From contig CAZXUE010000024.1 in NCBI GenBank assembly GCA_964643895.1, forward strand, positions 1 to 13,135: 13,135 bases of DNA. Reading direction: 5' to 3'. The position numbers and the translations under genes are program-made. This document shows positions 6,137-13,037 of the stretch, one piece after another; position 1 is the first letter of the stretch; every line of letters starts with the position of its first letter. A model generated the notes under the pieces. The model worked only from the letters and a program-made list of their open reading frames with translations, made no database searches and had not been told where the DNA came from. Source of the stretch: UBA7683 sp964643895. GTDB lineage: Bacteria; Patescibacteriota; Saccharimonadia; Saccharimonadales; UBA7683.

Positions 6137-6174
6137 CAAATTCAAAAAGTCGCTATGCTTTGTTTTTGAATTTG
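6137..6174. repeat. 12-bp perfect inverted repeat upstream of the tRNA
   Basis: CAAATTCAAAAA (6137-6148) and TTTTTGAATTTG (6163-6174) flank a 14-nt loop. It lies in the 175-nt gap between the small membrane-protein gene and tRNA-Lys. It could end transcription from either direction, since A/T runs form the inner stem. A weaker GTTATT/AATAAC hairpin (6214-6219 with 6227-6232) lies nearer the membrane-protein stop. The rest of the gap (6064-6136, 6175-6238) shows nothing codable. Confidence 0.5.
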
Positions 6175-6238
6175 TATTCGAATAATTCGATCATGAGGAC
6201 TAGGTTATTTTCTCATAATAACAGATGTTGGTCAATGC

Positions 6239-6733
6239 TTATTTTTTCTTGAGTTTTTTTGCTTTTAGCTTTGCGGTTTTGTGGCTATTGCTCATTTCTA
6301 TCAGTGCAAGCACTGCGGCTACTGCCAAAATAGTATTCTGGTACGGGCCAACGAAGTGAAGAAGTCCAGAATTGCTTGTATATTCGGCGAGTTCAGGAGC
6401 TTTGCTAAATATTTTAATACCGAAGAAGAATAGTAAAAACCCGAGAACCAAACTTGTTAACAGAGAAAGCACAGTGCTGTGATGCGTTACTTTTGCGGTT
6501 GCGAGCACCACTACTACAGGTGCAAACGTAATTACCAAGTGAACTGCTATCAGAATGAATGTACTGGAATCGAAGAGTGAATTTGGCAATAAGCCAATAA
6601 TCCACTGACTCAGCAACTGGTCGAGCATCACTCCAGCCAAAACAGCAATGATCGCCATGCCGGCACTTGTTCGTCGAAGCATAACAACCAAGACAACACA
6701 AATTGCTAGTACTAAAGCTATTAGATCAACCAT
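6239..6733 (-). CDS. Small polytopic membrane protein of unknown function
   Basis: A 164-aa very hydrophobic protein that I do not recognise. About five hydrophobic segments are visible, roughly residues 3-19, 26-49, 57-79, 87-109 and 132-148, followed by a strongly basic tail (HKTAKLKAKKLKKK) that should stay in the cytoplasm. No catalytic motif is apparent. It follows the DUF192 gene by 48 nt on the same strand and is probably the last gene of the rimB-rimK-DUF192 operon. TACCAT 7 nt before the ATG could give it an additional leaderless start. A second open frame over the same DNA is an out-of-frame shadow. Confidence 0.7.
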   Translation of the reverse strand: MVDLIALVLAICVVLVVMLRRTSAGMAIIAVLAGVMLDQLLSQWIIGLLPNSLFDSSTFILIAVHLVITFAPVVVVLATAKVTHHSTVLSLLTSLVLGFLLFFFGIKIFSKAPELAEYTSNSGLLHFVGPYQNTILAVAAVLALIEMSNSHKTAKLKAKKLKKK

Positions 6734-6746
6734 TATGCTTATGGTA
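6734..6746 (-). promoter_or_regulatory. Possible -10 element of the small membrane-protein gene
   Basis: TACCAT (6746-6741), 7 nt, then ATG at 6733. The match to TATAAT is limited to the key T1, A2 and T6 plus A5. No -35 box is visible, so this call rests mainly on the spacing shared with other genes in the window. Confidence 0.35.
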
Positions 6747-6781
6747 ACATACGTTAGATCTTAGACGGTAGAGCTTAATTC

Positions 6782-7252
6782 TTAGAGATCAAATTCAACC
6801 GTGTCGCCAACCTTAATGGTGTGCTTTTTTGCGAAGCCGGCATTGGTTTCTAAAACATACTGCGCTTTGATGTCAGGTCCGAACTGTTTTGGAAAGCTGC
6901 TGGGCTGCACATTTTGTTCGATGTAAACGATCTTTTTTTCAGAGCTGATCCAGTACATATCTAGTGGAATACGAGTATCTTTCATCCAGAAGCGGTAATT
7001 GCCGGGCATATCGTACACAAATAACATACCTTGATTTTCGGGTAGACTGTCTCTGCAACAGAGGCCTTTCTGTTTTTCTTGCGACGACTTCGCAATTTCT
7101 ACAGCAATAACAATATCACCTACCATCACACTTGGTAACTCATTTTGCGACTTTATCGCAAAAAATAACACACTCAACGCAGCAAAAATTATAACAGCAC
7201 TGGCTACAAGCCTACGCGCCAACTTTGTCTTTTTTGTTTTTTCGTTTTGCAT
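6782..7252 (-). CDS. DUF192 family protein with N-terminal membrane anchor
   Basis: 156-aa protein of the DUF192 family, small beta-rich exported or membrane-bound proteins of unknown biochemical function. Residues 1-14 are basic, 15-33 form one hydrophobic anchor, and the DUF192 core covers about 42-155: EIAKSSQEKQKGLCCRDSLP, then GMLFVYDMPGNYRFWMKDT (75-93) and IPLDMYWI, the most conserved family segment. CC at 65-66 replaces the usual L-M/L-F pair after GL. The gene begins inside the end of rimK: the ATG at 7252 overlaps it by 41 nt and has no Shine-Dalgarno sequence. An in-frame TTG at 7219 would nearly remove the overlap but would lose the positive stretch before the membrane segment, so 7252 is preferred. 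Translation is probably coupled to rimK. Confidence 0.85.
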   Translation of the reverse strand: MQNEKTKKTKLARRLVASAVIIFAALSVLFFAIKSQNELPSVMVGDIVIAVEIAKSSQEKQKGLCCRDSLPENQGMLFVYDMPGNYRFWMKDTRIPLDMYWISSEKKIVYIEQNVQPSSFPKQFGPDIKAQYVLETNAGFAKKHTIKVGDTVEFDL

Positions 7253-8126
7253 TAATTTCTACGTAATCAATTATTTTTGCTGCTACGTTACGCCCGGTCA
7301 CCTTTTCGATACCTTGCAAACCAGGGCTGGAGTTTACCTCGAGCACAAGTGGTCCACGTGAAGAGCGCATCATATCTACACCGCAAATCGGGAGGCCCAT
7401 GGCTTTTGCGGCTTTGAGTGCGACCTTCTTTTCCTCATCAGTAAGCTTAATGGCAGTACCTTCTCCACCCTGGTGAATATTGCTCCTAAAGTCGTCATCA
7501 AGGCTTTGACGCTTCATACTTGCAATAACACGTCCGCCAACAACAATTGCACGGATGTCTTCACCGGCCGATTCTTCTACAAATTCCTGCAACAGAATGT
7601 TGGTGCCGTCTTCGTTATGAAGATAGAACGCCTGAAGTACAGATTTTGCAGCCTTTTTAGTTTCCGCAAGTACTACTCCGTTACCATGTGTGCCACGCGC
7701 AAGTTTAATAATAACTGGGGTTCCACCTATTTGCTCTAGTAAGTCATCGATGTCAGTCGTGTTTCTTGAGAACACTGTCTTAGGAATACCCACACCATAT
7801 TTAGAAAGAAGCTGCATGCTCCGAAGCTTATCTCGTGAACGATTTATAGCGATTGAGTTTGCAGTAGTGTACACCCCTTGCATCTCGAACTGTCGCACTA
7901 TTGCCGTACCGTAGCGAGTCATACTACTTGCAATACGCGGTATAACTACATCGACATTTATGAGCATCTCGCCTTTGTAACTTACAGCTGGGTTACTTTT
8001 TTCGATTGTTGCGTAGCAGCCTTTATACTTCACCACTCGTACCGAATGGCCACGAAGTTTTGCTTCTTCTTTTAGGCGTTTGGTAGTGTAGTTGCCTGGA
8101 CCATTAGAGAGAATTACAATATTCAT
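7212..8126 (-). CDS. rimK: RimK-type ATP-grasp alpha-L-glutamate ligase
   Basis: 304-aa ATP-grasp ligase of the RimK family. In E. coli, RimK adds glutamates to the C-terminus of ribosomal protein S6. The N-terminal domain (1-95) contains NVDVVIPRIAS. The ATP-grasp core carries K141 in IIKLARG, the flexible loop GTHGNG (145-150), QEFVEESAGEDIRAIVVGG (180-198) and the metal-binding end D251...E263-V-N265-SSPGLQGIE, which is diagnostic for RimK. The length matches the family. The ATG overlaps the stop of the retropepsin-like gene as ATGA, with AAGGTGG about 7 nt upstream as a weak ribosome binding site. Pairing with a PF05618-type protease is the arrangement known for rimB-rimK, supporting a protein-tail modification role. 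Whether S6 is the target here cannot be told. Confidence 0.92.
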   Translation of the reverse strand: MNIVILSNGPGNYTTKRLKEEAKLRGHSVRVVKYKGCYATIEKSNPAVSYKGEMLINVDVVIPRIASSMTRYGTAIVRQFEMQGVYTTANSIAINRSRDKLRSMQLLSKYGVGIPKTVFSRNTTDIDDLLEQIGGTPVIIKLARGTHGNGVVLAETKKAAKSVLQAFYLHNEDGTNILLQEFVEESAGEDIRAIVVGGRVIASMKRQSLDDDFRSNIHQGGEGTAIKLTDEEKKVALKAAKAMGLPICGVDMMRSSRGPLVLEVNSSPGLQGIEKVTGRNVAAKIIDYVEINAKRKNKKDKVGA

Positions 8127-8614
8127 AGTGATCCACCTTCGTTCTTGGAATTCTTGAGTATATCTTCTTTTTTTGCCGCGAGCGCACGTTCAGCGTGTCT
8201 GAGAGTCGCGCCACCTTTTACGTCTACGACAAACTTGCCGCGAAGTATATTTCTTCCTACTAGCACAGGGTAAACCTGTGCACTTCTGTCAGCGAGAGTG
8301 AAATTAGCCTTAATTTTTCGACCCTTCACAACTACTGGTATCTTTACCTTATAACGCACATCGGTATGGCCTGTTGAGCTCGTAACAACTTCCTGACTGT
8401 ATTCATGGAATTTTACAACTTCACCAGTGTAAGCCTCGTGCGACTTGCCAACAAAAATCACCTCAAGGACACCCTCTGCCTCTTGGGTACTAGATGCCCA
8501 AATAGCAGAAGTGCGCGCACCCGTATCTATACGAGCGTGCAAACTAAGGTCCAGTGAAGGGAACTTCACCCGTTCAGCTTGCCCAATTATTTGCAAGTTT
8601 GCCTGTTCTATCAT
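8123..8614 (-). CDS. RimB-like retropepsin-fold protease (putative 'ATP-dependent zinc protease', PF05618)
   Basis: 163-aa single-domain protein of the PF05618 family, which has a retroviral-type aspartic protease fold despite its name. The catalytic triplet is in ARIDTGARTSAIWA (D30-T31-G32-A33). The second conserved block is YPVLVGRNILRGKFVVDV (115-132), and a basic Lys-rich tail follows. In Pseudomonas the relative RimB acts with RimK on glutamylated S6; here it is directly upstream of rimK with a 4-nt overlap. The frame is open back to a TTG at 8653, but that TTG is the first half of a perfect -35 box (TTGACA) and the intervening codons cover TATAAT. The ATG at 8614 is therefore taken as the start; the protein then begins MIEQANLQIIGQAERV, as expected for the family. 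Confidence 0.88.
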   Translation of the reverse strand: MIEQANLQIIGQAERVKFPSLDLSLHARIDTGARTSAIWASSTQEAEGVLEVIFVGKSHEAYTGEVVKFHEYSQEVVTSSTGHTDVRYKVKIPVVVKGRKIKANFTLADRSAQVYPVLVGRNILRGKFVVDVKGGATLRHAERALAAKKEDILKNSKNEGGSL

Positions 8615-8653
8615 ATAGTATATATTATAGCATGATAAGTGGTTAATTGTCAA
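8615..8653 (-). promoter_or_regulatory. Promoter of the rimB-rimK operon
   Basis: Perfect TTGACA (8653-8648), 18-bp spacer, perfect TATAAT (8629-8624), then 9 nt to ATG 8614. The predicted transcript would begin within about 0-3 nt of the ATG. It is divergent from the ATP-grasp promoter, with -35 boxes 33 bp apart. Confidence 0.8.
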
Positions 8654-8686
8654 TACTAACAGACCTTTTTATTCCACCGGGGTGTT

Positions 8687-8721
8687 TTGAAACTCTTCTT
8701 TAGACTGGTACGATGGTAGCC
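8687..8721 (+). promoter_or_regulatory. Promoter of the ATP-grasp/glycosyltransferase operon
   Basis: TTGAAA (8687-8692), 16-bp spacer, TACGAT (8709-8714), then 7 nt to the ATG at 8722. The upstream in-frame ATG at 8713 lies inside the -10 box, so 8722 is the likelier start. No Shine-Dalgarno sequence is present. Confidence 0.6.
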
Positions 8722-9957
8722 ATGAATAACACGTACATATATGTAGTAGGTAAATCTTTCGCACAGGGCAAGATCCCCGAGCACATCCGCTCGCTCGGTT
8801 ACAAAGCGGGGCTACTTGCAGATAGGCGGATTGCGAGTGAGAGCACCGAGGGGTATGACCGTATTGAACAGTTAGATTTTGCTGATTTAGAAAGCGAAAT
8901 CCAGCGCCTTGAAAGTTCAGAACTTCAGGCAGCTGGCTTCTACTGTATTTACGAAAACTATATTGTGCCAAAGGCGATACTCGCAGAATCACTTGGACTC
9001 CCTTCACCAACTGTTGAATCTGCACACCTTTCAACAGATAAGATTCGTATGCGAGAAGCTTTTTTAGCAAACAGCCCGGAAGTTACTCCCCAGTACAGCG
9101 AAATTAGCTCAATCGAGGAGGCAGTTGAGTTTGCAGAAAAGTACGGTTTCCCCGTTATTATTAAGCCAGCAAATCTTGTAAAAAGCCTGCTCATCATGCG
9201 CTGTAATTCTTTGCAGGAGCTGCAAACCAGCTTTGAGTATGCGCAGCGTTCAATTGACGAGCTATACAAGAAGTATGGTGTACACGATTGCGAACCTCGA
9301 CTTTTAGTAGAAGAATTCGTAGTGGGCAAGCAGTACACCATTGCTGCTTTAGTTGACCACGAAGGCACACCACACTTTTGTGATGGAATTGTTGACATCA
9401 CAACCGCACAAGATATTGGCGCTGATGACACATACTTGTTCCGACGCGCAGTACCCTCTCGCGCGAGTACTCAGGTTCAAAAATCATTATTCAATACCGC
9501 ACGCAAAGGATTAAAGTCCCTAGGTCTTCACTCAAGTGCCGCACACATTGAGCTTATATATAGCAAAAATGGACCTAAAATCGTAGAGATCGGAGCTCGC
9601 ACTGGCGGGTACAGACCGCGCATGTATCAGTTTGCATATGGCATTGATTTAATTGAACAAGAACTCAAGATTTCACTTGGTAAAAAGCCGCATCTAGCTG
9701 GAGATATTAATAAAAATTGTGCTGTATACGAATTCTTTCCTAAAACGCTAGGTTCATTTGCTTCAGTCAAGAACGTGATTGATGCCGATTCAATCACCTA
9801 TTTAAAAGTAAAATCAGCACCGGGTGATCTAATTGGCCCAGCCCGCGAAGGATTTAAGGCAACGATTGTGGCAATCGTAGCGGAAGAAGAACAATCACGA
9901 TTCAACAAGCTCTGTGAAAAAGTAGAGAGTATGAAAGTGAGAGTTGGGCAATCATGA
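8722..9957 (+). CDS. ATP-grasp domain ligase of unknown substrate
   Basis: 411-aa ATP-grasp enzyme, a family joining a carboxylate to an amine or similar nucleophile through an acyl-phosphate. After a Rossmann-like N-terminal domain (1-100, YIYVVGKSF at the start) come the ATP-grasp motifs: TDKIRMREAF (105-114), YGFPVIIKPA with K148, LLVEEFVVG (194-202), AAHIELIY with E277, and IVEIGARTGG with E289 and R293. A C-terminal lobe (about 335-410) follows. The overall plan matches carnosine-synthase/BacD-like and biotin-carboxylase-like ligases more than RimK. The substrate is not readable. An alternative ATG lies 9 nt upstream at 8713 but falls in the -10 box. It overlaps the downstream glycosyltransferase by 4 nt, so the product may be modified further by that enzyme. 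Confidence 0.85.
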   Translation: MNNTYIYVVGKSFAQGKIPEHIRSLGYKAGLLADRRIASESTEGYDRIEQLDFADLESEIQRLESSELQAAGFYCIYENYIVPKAILAESLGLPSPTVESAHLSTDKIRMREAFLANSPEVTPQYSEISSIEEAVEFAEKYGFPVIIKPANLVKSLLIMRCNSLQELQTSFEYAQRSIDELYKKYGVHDCEPRLLVEEFVVGKQYTIAALVDHEGTPHFCDGIVDITTAQDIGADDTYLFRRAVPSRASTQVQKSLFNTARKGLKSLGLHSSAAHIELIYSKNGPKIVEIGARTGGYRPRMYQFAYGIDLIEQELKISLGKKPHLAGDINKNCAVYEFFPKTLGSFASVKNVIDADSITYLKVKSAPGDLIGPAREGFKATIVAIVAEEEQSRFNKLCEKVESMKVRVGQS

Positions 9958-10964
9958 AGATAGCACACGTTATTCCACACAGCATCACCTTCCCGCTTGC
10001 CGAGCACAATGGTAGATACGAGTGGCTGCTCGAGCTGGTAACACATCAAGTAGCTGCCGGCCACGAAGTAACTATTTACTGCAATCCTAATTCACACGTT
10101 AAAGGAGTGACCATCAAAGGCGCGAGCGATAACTTGTATGACAAGAAAGAACAAAACCTCGCAAACTTCAAGCTTGCATTTGAAAACGAGCACGACATAT
10201 ACCATAGTCATTTTGACTCACTCCATTTTGAAGCAGCACACTTAACGCAAAAAATTATTGTATTCACCCAGCATTGGTGGCCAACCAAAGAATCAGTTGG
10301 GCTTGCGCAAATGACACATCCCACAAACGTCTGGGCAGTACCTCCCACCAAATATATGCACGACTTTGATGTTGCAAATGGGATGCAAACAAAAGGCTAC
10401 ATTCATCACGGTGTCGACCTGAGTCCATTTCGGGCTTGTGATCCAAGTGAAAAAAATGGACGCCTGCTTTCAGTAGGGCGCATAGCACCAGAAAAGAATA
10501 TTGAACTTTCAATTCGAGTTGCTCAAGCTGCAGATGTGGGTTTGGACATTATTGGCAGGATACCAGATAAATACCAACAATATTACGAAAAATCGATTGC
10601 ACCACAGATTGATGGCGAAAATGTACGATACTTAGGAAGTATGCACAAACCAGAACTTGCACTACACTACGCTAAAGCACTAGCCCTACTCTTTCCTTCT
10701 GATATTCACGAAGCCTTTGGACTAGTGGGAATTGAAGCTCAAGCGTGTGGAACTCCAGTTATTATGCAAAGTGGTGGTTCGCGCGGCGAACTAATTATTG
10801 ATGGAGTCACCGGATTCCTATGCGGCACTGACGAGCAATTTATTACTTCTGTAAAGAAATCGGCAAGTATCAATGCTGGTGATTGTATATCATTTGCACA
10901 GAAGTTCAGCATTGAAACGATGGTATCTGAATATACAAAACTATACTCAGTGCTTTTAAGCTAG
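9954..10964 (+). CDS. GT4-type glycosyltransferase (GT-B fold)
   Basis: 336-aa retaining glycosyltransferase of the GT4 type, transferring a sugar from an NDP- or UDP-donor. The N-terminal half has MKIAHVIPHS and a Gly-Arg-Tyr start to the first helix; HHGVDLSPF (151-159) is the domain hinge. The C-terminal donor-binding half has LLSVGRIAPEKN (R176, K181) and the signature EX7E: E253-AFGLVGI-E261, then ACGTPVI and the GVTGFL segment. No membrane anchor is visible. It starts inside the ATP-grasp stop codon (ATGA), so coupling is strong. The acceptor is unknown. The gene's TAG ends directly against the stop of the convergent gene, with no terminator hairpin between them. Confidence 0.92.
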   Translation: MKIAHVIPHSITFPLAEHNGRYEWLLELVTHQVAAGHEVTIYCNPNSHVKGVTIKGASDNLYDKKEQNLANFKLAFENEHDIYHSHFDSLHFEAAHLTQKIIVFTQHWWPTKESVGLAQMTHPTNVWAVPPTKYMHDFDVANGMQTKGYIHHGVDLSPFRACDPSEKNGRLLSVGRIAPEKNIELSIRVAQAADVGLDIIGRIPDKYQQYYEKSIAPQIDGENVRYLGSMHKPELALHYAKALALLFPSDIHEAFGLVGIEAQACGTPVIMQSGGSRGELIIDGVTGFLCGTDEQFITSVKKSASINAGDCISFAQKFSIETMVSEYTKLYSVLLS

Positions 10965-11693
10965 TTATTTTTCAAATCTAGACTTGCCAGGAAAAGCACT
11001 TCTCACAAATTCGCCTGCCAAGCCACGATCGAATACACCACCGGTTGTAGAAAGGAATGTTTGCGAGTTTAAATAGCCCTCTGGATCTGCGACATACTGC
11101 CTAGGGTTATGGGTATGGTCTAAGAAAATTTTTACATCTTCAACAGACTCACCGCCCATATGAGTATGGTTGCCGTAGTAGGTTCTGAATTGGTGCATTG
11201 GCTTACCGGCTCGTTCATGCTGAAGTCGAATGATGACGCTTTTCTTAACTCGCATGGGCACATGGAGTTCGTAGCTCAAAGGTTCCTCGAAGCCCTGACT
11301 TTTTAGTAATTCATAGAGATCGCCCATTCGCTGGATATAATCACTTCCTTCCGGATACCGGATGCGATATGAACATAGTACGTCTTTCATTAGGCCAAAA
11401 TTAAGTCGTGGGATTTCTGTAATTGGTTTCATTATAAAAAAATCGTCATTCATAAGAACGAAATCTTCAGATATATCCTCGCTGCGTATTGCCGCCGTAC
11501 GGTTCATAGCTACGTTTTCATTTTTCGTTTTGGTTTGATCAACCGGAATGTGGGTTACATTCTGTGCCCAGGCTGGCTTTTCGCCAACTAAGAACACACT
11601 TGCTTCTGGAAGGTTTTGCAATGAACGAAGCGAATACCTCAGGTCACGGGAAGCGTTTTCTTCATTATTCTTAACTAAATATACAATGTCCAT
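10965..11693 (-). CDS. Stealth-like sugar-phosphate transferase homologue (tentative)
   Basis: 242-aa protein resembling Stealth-family hexose-1-phosphoryltransferases, which build phosphate-linked glycopolymers such as capsules. A CR1-like start has MDIVYLV and DLRYSLRSL (17-25) followed by a short strand and P-A-W. The CR2-like block is DFVLMNDDFFIMKPI (77-91) with the paired Asp residues, and a CR3-like block is YELHVPMRVKKSVI (141-154). It is shorter than classical Stealth proteins (about 300-350 aa) and I cannot place CR4, so it may be a minimal or divergent member; a generic nucleotide-sugar transferase is the alternative. It lies 36 nt downstream of the DUF1704 gene and is probably cotranscribed. 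Its stop abuts the stop of the convergent glycosyltransferase with no spacer. Confidence 0.65.
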   Translation of the reverse strand: MDIVYLVKNNEENASRDLRYSLRSLQNLPEASVFLVGEKPAWAQNVTHIPVDQTKTKNENVAMNRTAAIRSEDISEDFVLMNDDFFIMKPITEIPRLNFGLMKDVLCSYRIRYPEGSDYIQRMGDLYELLKSQGFEEPLSYELHVPMRVKKSVIIRLQHERAGKPMHQFRTYYGNHTHMGGESVEDVKIFLDHTHNPRQYVADPEGYLNSQTFLSTTGGVFDRGLAGEFVRSAFPGKSRFEK

Positions 11694-11710
11694 ATGTATT
11701 ATTTTTTATA
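11694..11710 (-). promoter_or_regulatory. Weak AT-rich -10 candidate before the Stealth-like gene
   Basis: TATAAA (11710-11705) lies 11 nt before the ATG at 11693, in the 36-nt gap after the DUF1704 gene. No -35 box and no Shine-Dalgarno sequence fit. Cotranscription with the upstream gene is at least as likely. Confidence 0.25.
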
Positions 11711-11729
11711 CTTATCCTAAGATTTTTAA

Positions 11730-13037
11730 CTACTGTACATGTTTCTTTGCCTCGGTTACATGGGCGGCGATAGTAGGGTCAAACTTCCCACTTAACAAGT
11801 ATCCCATAATGTCACTCATTCCAACACCCTTGCTTCGCTGATTCTCTATGTAGACGCCAATTTTAATAAAGCCAACTTGGTACGCTATGTCTTTGGTTAA
11901 TATACCGATATACTCGTTCCCAAGCGAACCGCGGTATATGCGGTTTACGTGCGCATATACCTCATTTTCGATCTGTTCGGGCGTCTTCCTGTTTTCGTGG
12001 GCCGCAAGCTCGTTACGCACATATGCTCGTGTTCGGGCGTATTCAAGCATTTCACTTCTCGGCTTTGGTATTTGATCGATTAAGCCTAGTGCTAAAGCTA
12101 TATCTACGTATCGGTCAACATTTTTCTCAGGTATACTACCGGTGATTGCATATTCAAAAAATACTCCGAGTCCTTCTTCGACATCGAGGTATTGCGGCAA
12201 GCCTGTGCCAAGCTGTTCAGAATACTTTGTGCCGTTTACACACCTTAAACCGTGAACAAGCACCTCATGCGCGAACAAACCCTTTAATTGTTCTGGGGTT
12301 AACGTGGCTCTCTTGGCGCCAACAACAATTTTCTTGTTTGCAGGGTCCGCAATAATTGTGTCTCGTTGTTGATCAATAACGACTTCCCAATCGTACCACG
12401 CTGGATCATGTTGCTCAGCCAATACTTCTAGGCCTTGCCTGAATCGCCGAGCTACGTCTTCGGGCTCTATTTTGGTCTCCACATTCTCGAGTTCCAGAGC
12501 ATTAAACACAGATTCATATTTAATTTGCAGGTATTCAGCAACCTCTTCGCCTATTAGCTCAAACGAGTCCTTGGTAAGCTCGCCTTCTGAGGCACGTATG
12601 CCATAGCGCTCATTCAAATTCGTAAATTGTTCGACCAGATTCGGGGATACGGTTGTAGATGCAGACTCTGTGAGCCTTTTAAGCTGATCGCGAGCTAAGT
12701 TACGAGCGATTTCAGATTCGGGCGTTCCATAGATCTCACTACTTGCCTGCGTGTATCGTTTTGACCAAAGATTTTGGCTACCTCTATAACTTGATTCTGT
12801 ATTCAGTTTGACTGCGGTCATAAGCAGGTAATGCATCGCCAGTTGCTGAGCTAAACCGAGCTCCTCTAAGCTGTCGATTTCCGTGTTGAAAAAACACTCG
12901 GTTCGCTCGGTCGTGAATCTCTCTTGGCTACTGGTTGTTGAAGCAAGGTGTTCGTATTTCAGCAAATCAGCACGCATCGACTCAGCGGCAGGTGTAATAG
13001 CTTTTACAATTGTGACTTTTGGAAATTTTACTGGCAC
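11730..13037 (-). CDS. DUF1704/MATCAP-family HExxxH metallopeptidase
   Basis: 435-aa predicted zinc peptidase of the DUF1704 family, known in bacteria as 'QEGLA motif' proteins and in animals as MATCAP/TMCP tubulin-tail carboxypeptidases. The zinc site is FAHEVLVHGLR with the unusual HExxxH spacing (H257, E258, H262). It is followed by RCVNGT, GTGLPQYLDVEEGLGVFFEY (277-296) with the family's EGL motif and probable third ligand near E287/E288, and ARTRAYVRN...VNRIYRGS (334-371). The N-terminal 200 residues are helical and Glu/Arg-rich. There is no signal peptide, so it acts in the cytoplasm. The start is GTG at 13037, preceded by a consensus promoter at 6 nt. In bacteria the family is often near ATP-grasp ligases, and two are within 6 kb here. 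The substrate is unknown. Confidence 0.85.
   Translation of the reverse strand: MPVKFPKVTIVKAITPAAESMRADLLKYEHLASTTSSQERFTTERTECFFNTEIDSLEELGLAQQLAMHYLLMTAVKLNTESSYRGSQNLWSKRYTQASSEIYGTPESEIARNLARDQLKRLTESASTTVSPNLVEQFTNLNERYGIRASEGELTKDSFELIGEEVAEYLQIKYESVFNALELENVETKIEPEDVARRFRQGLEVLAEQHDPAWYDWEVVIDQQRDTIIADPANKKIVVGAKRATLTPEQLKGLFAHEVLVHGLRCVNGTKYSEQLGTGLPQYLDVEEGLGVFFEYAITGSIPEKNVDRYVDIALALGLIDQIPKPRSEMLEYARTRAYVRNELAAHENRKTPEQIENEVYAHVNRIYRGSLGNEYIGILTKDIAYQVGFIKIGVYIENQRSKGVGMSDIMGYLLSGKFDPTIAAHVTEAKKHVQ

Noticed and set aside
6414..6701. A 95-aa minus-strand frame inside the small membrane-protein gene
   Set aside because: Its sequence is Cys/Ser-rich and unlike a folded protein. It is the +1-type shadow of the hydrophobic 164-aa gene, which continues past it.
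8669..9431. Long minus-strand frames opposite the ATP-grasp gene
   Set aside because: The plus-strand frame has all ATP-grasp motifs; the reverse frames are Ser/Cys-rich shadows and one overlaps the divergent promoter.
11730..13037. Phage, defence or toxin-antitoxin function for the DUF1704-Stealth pair
   Set aside because: No integrase, attachment site, nuclease, small toxin-like gene or defence-type domain is visible near them.
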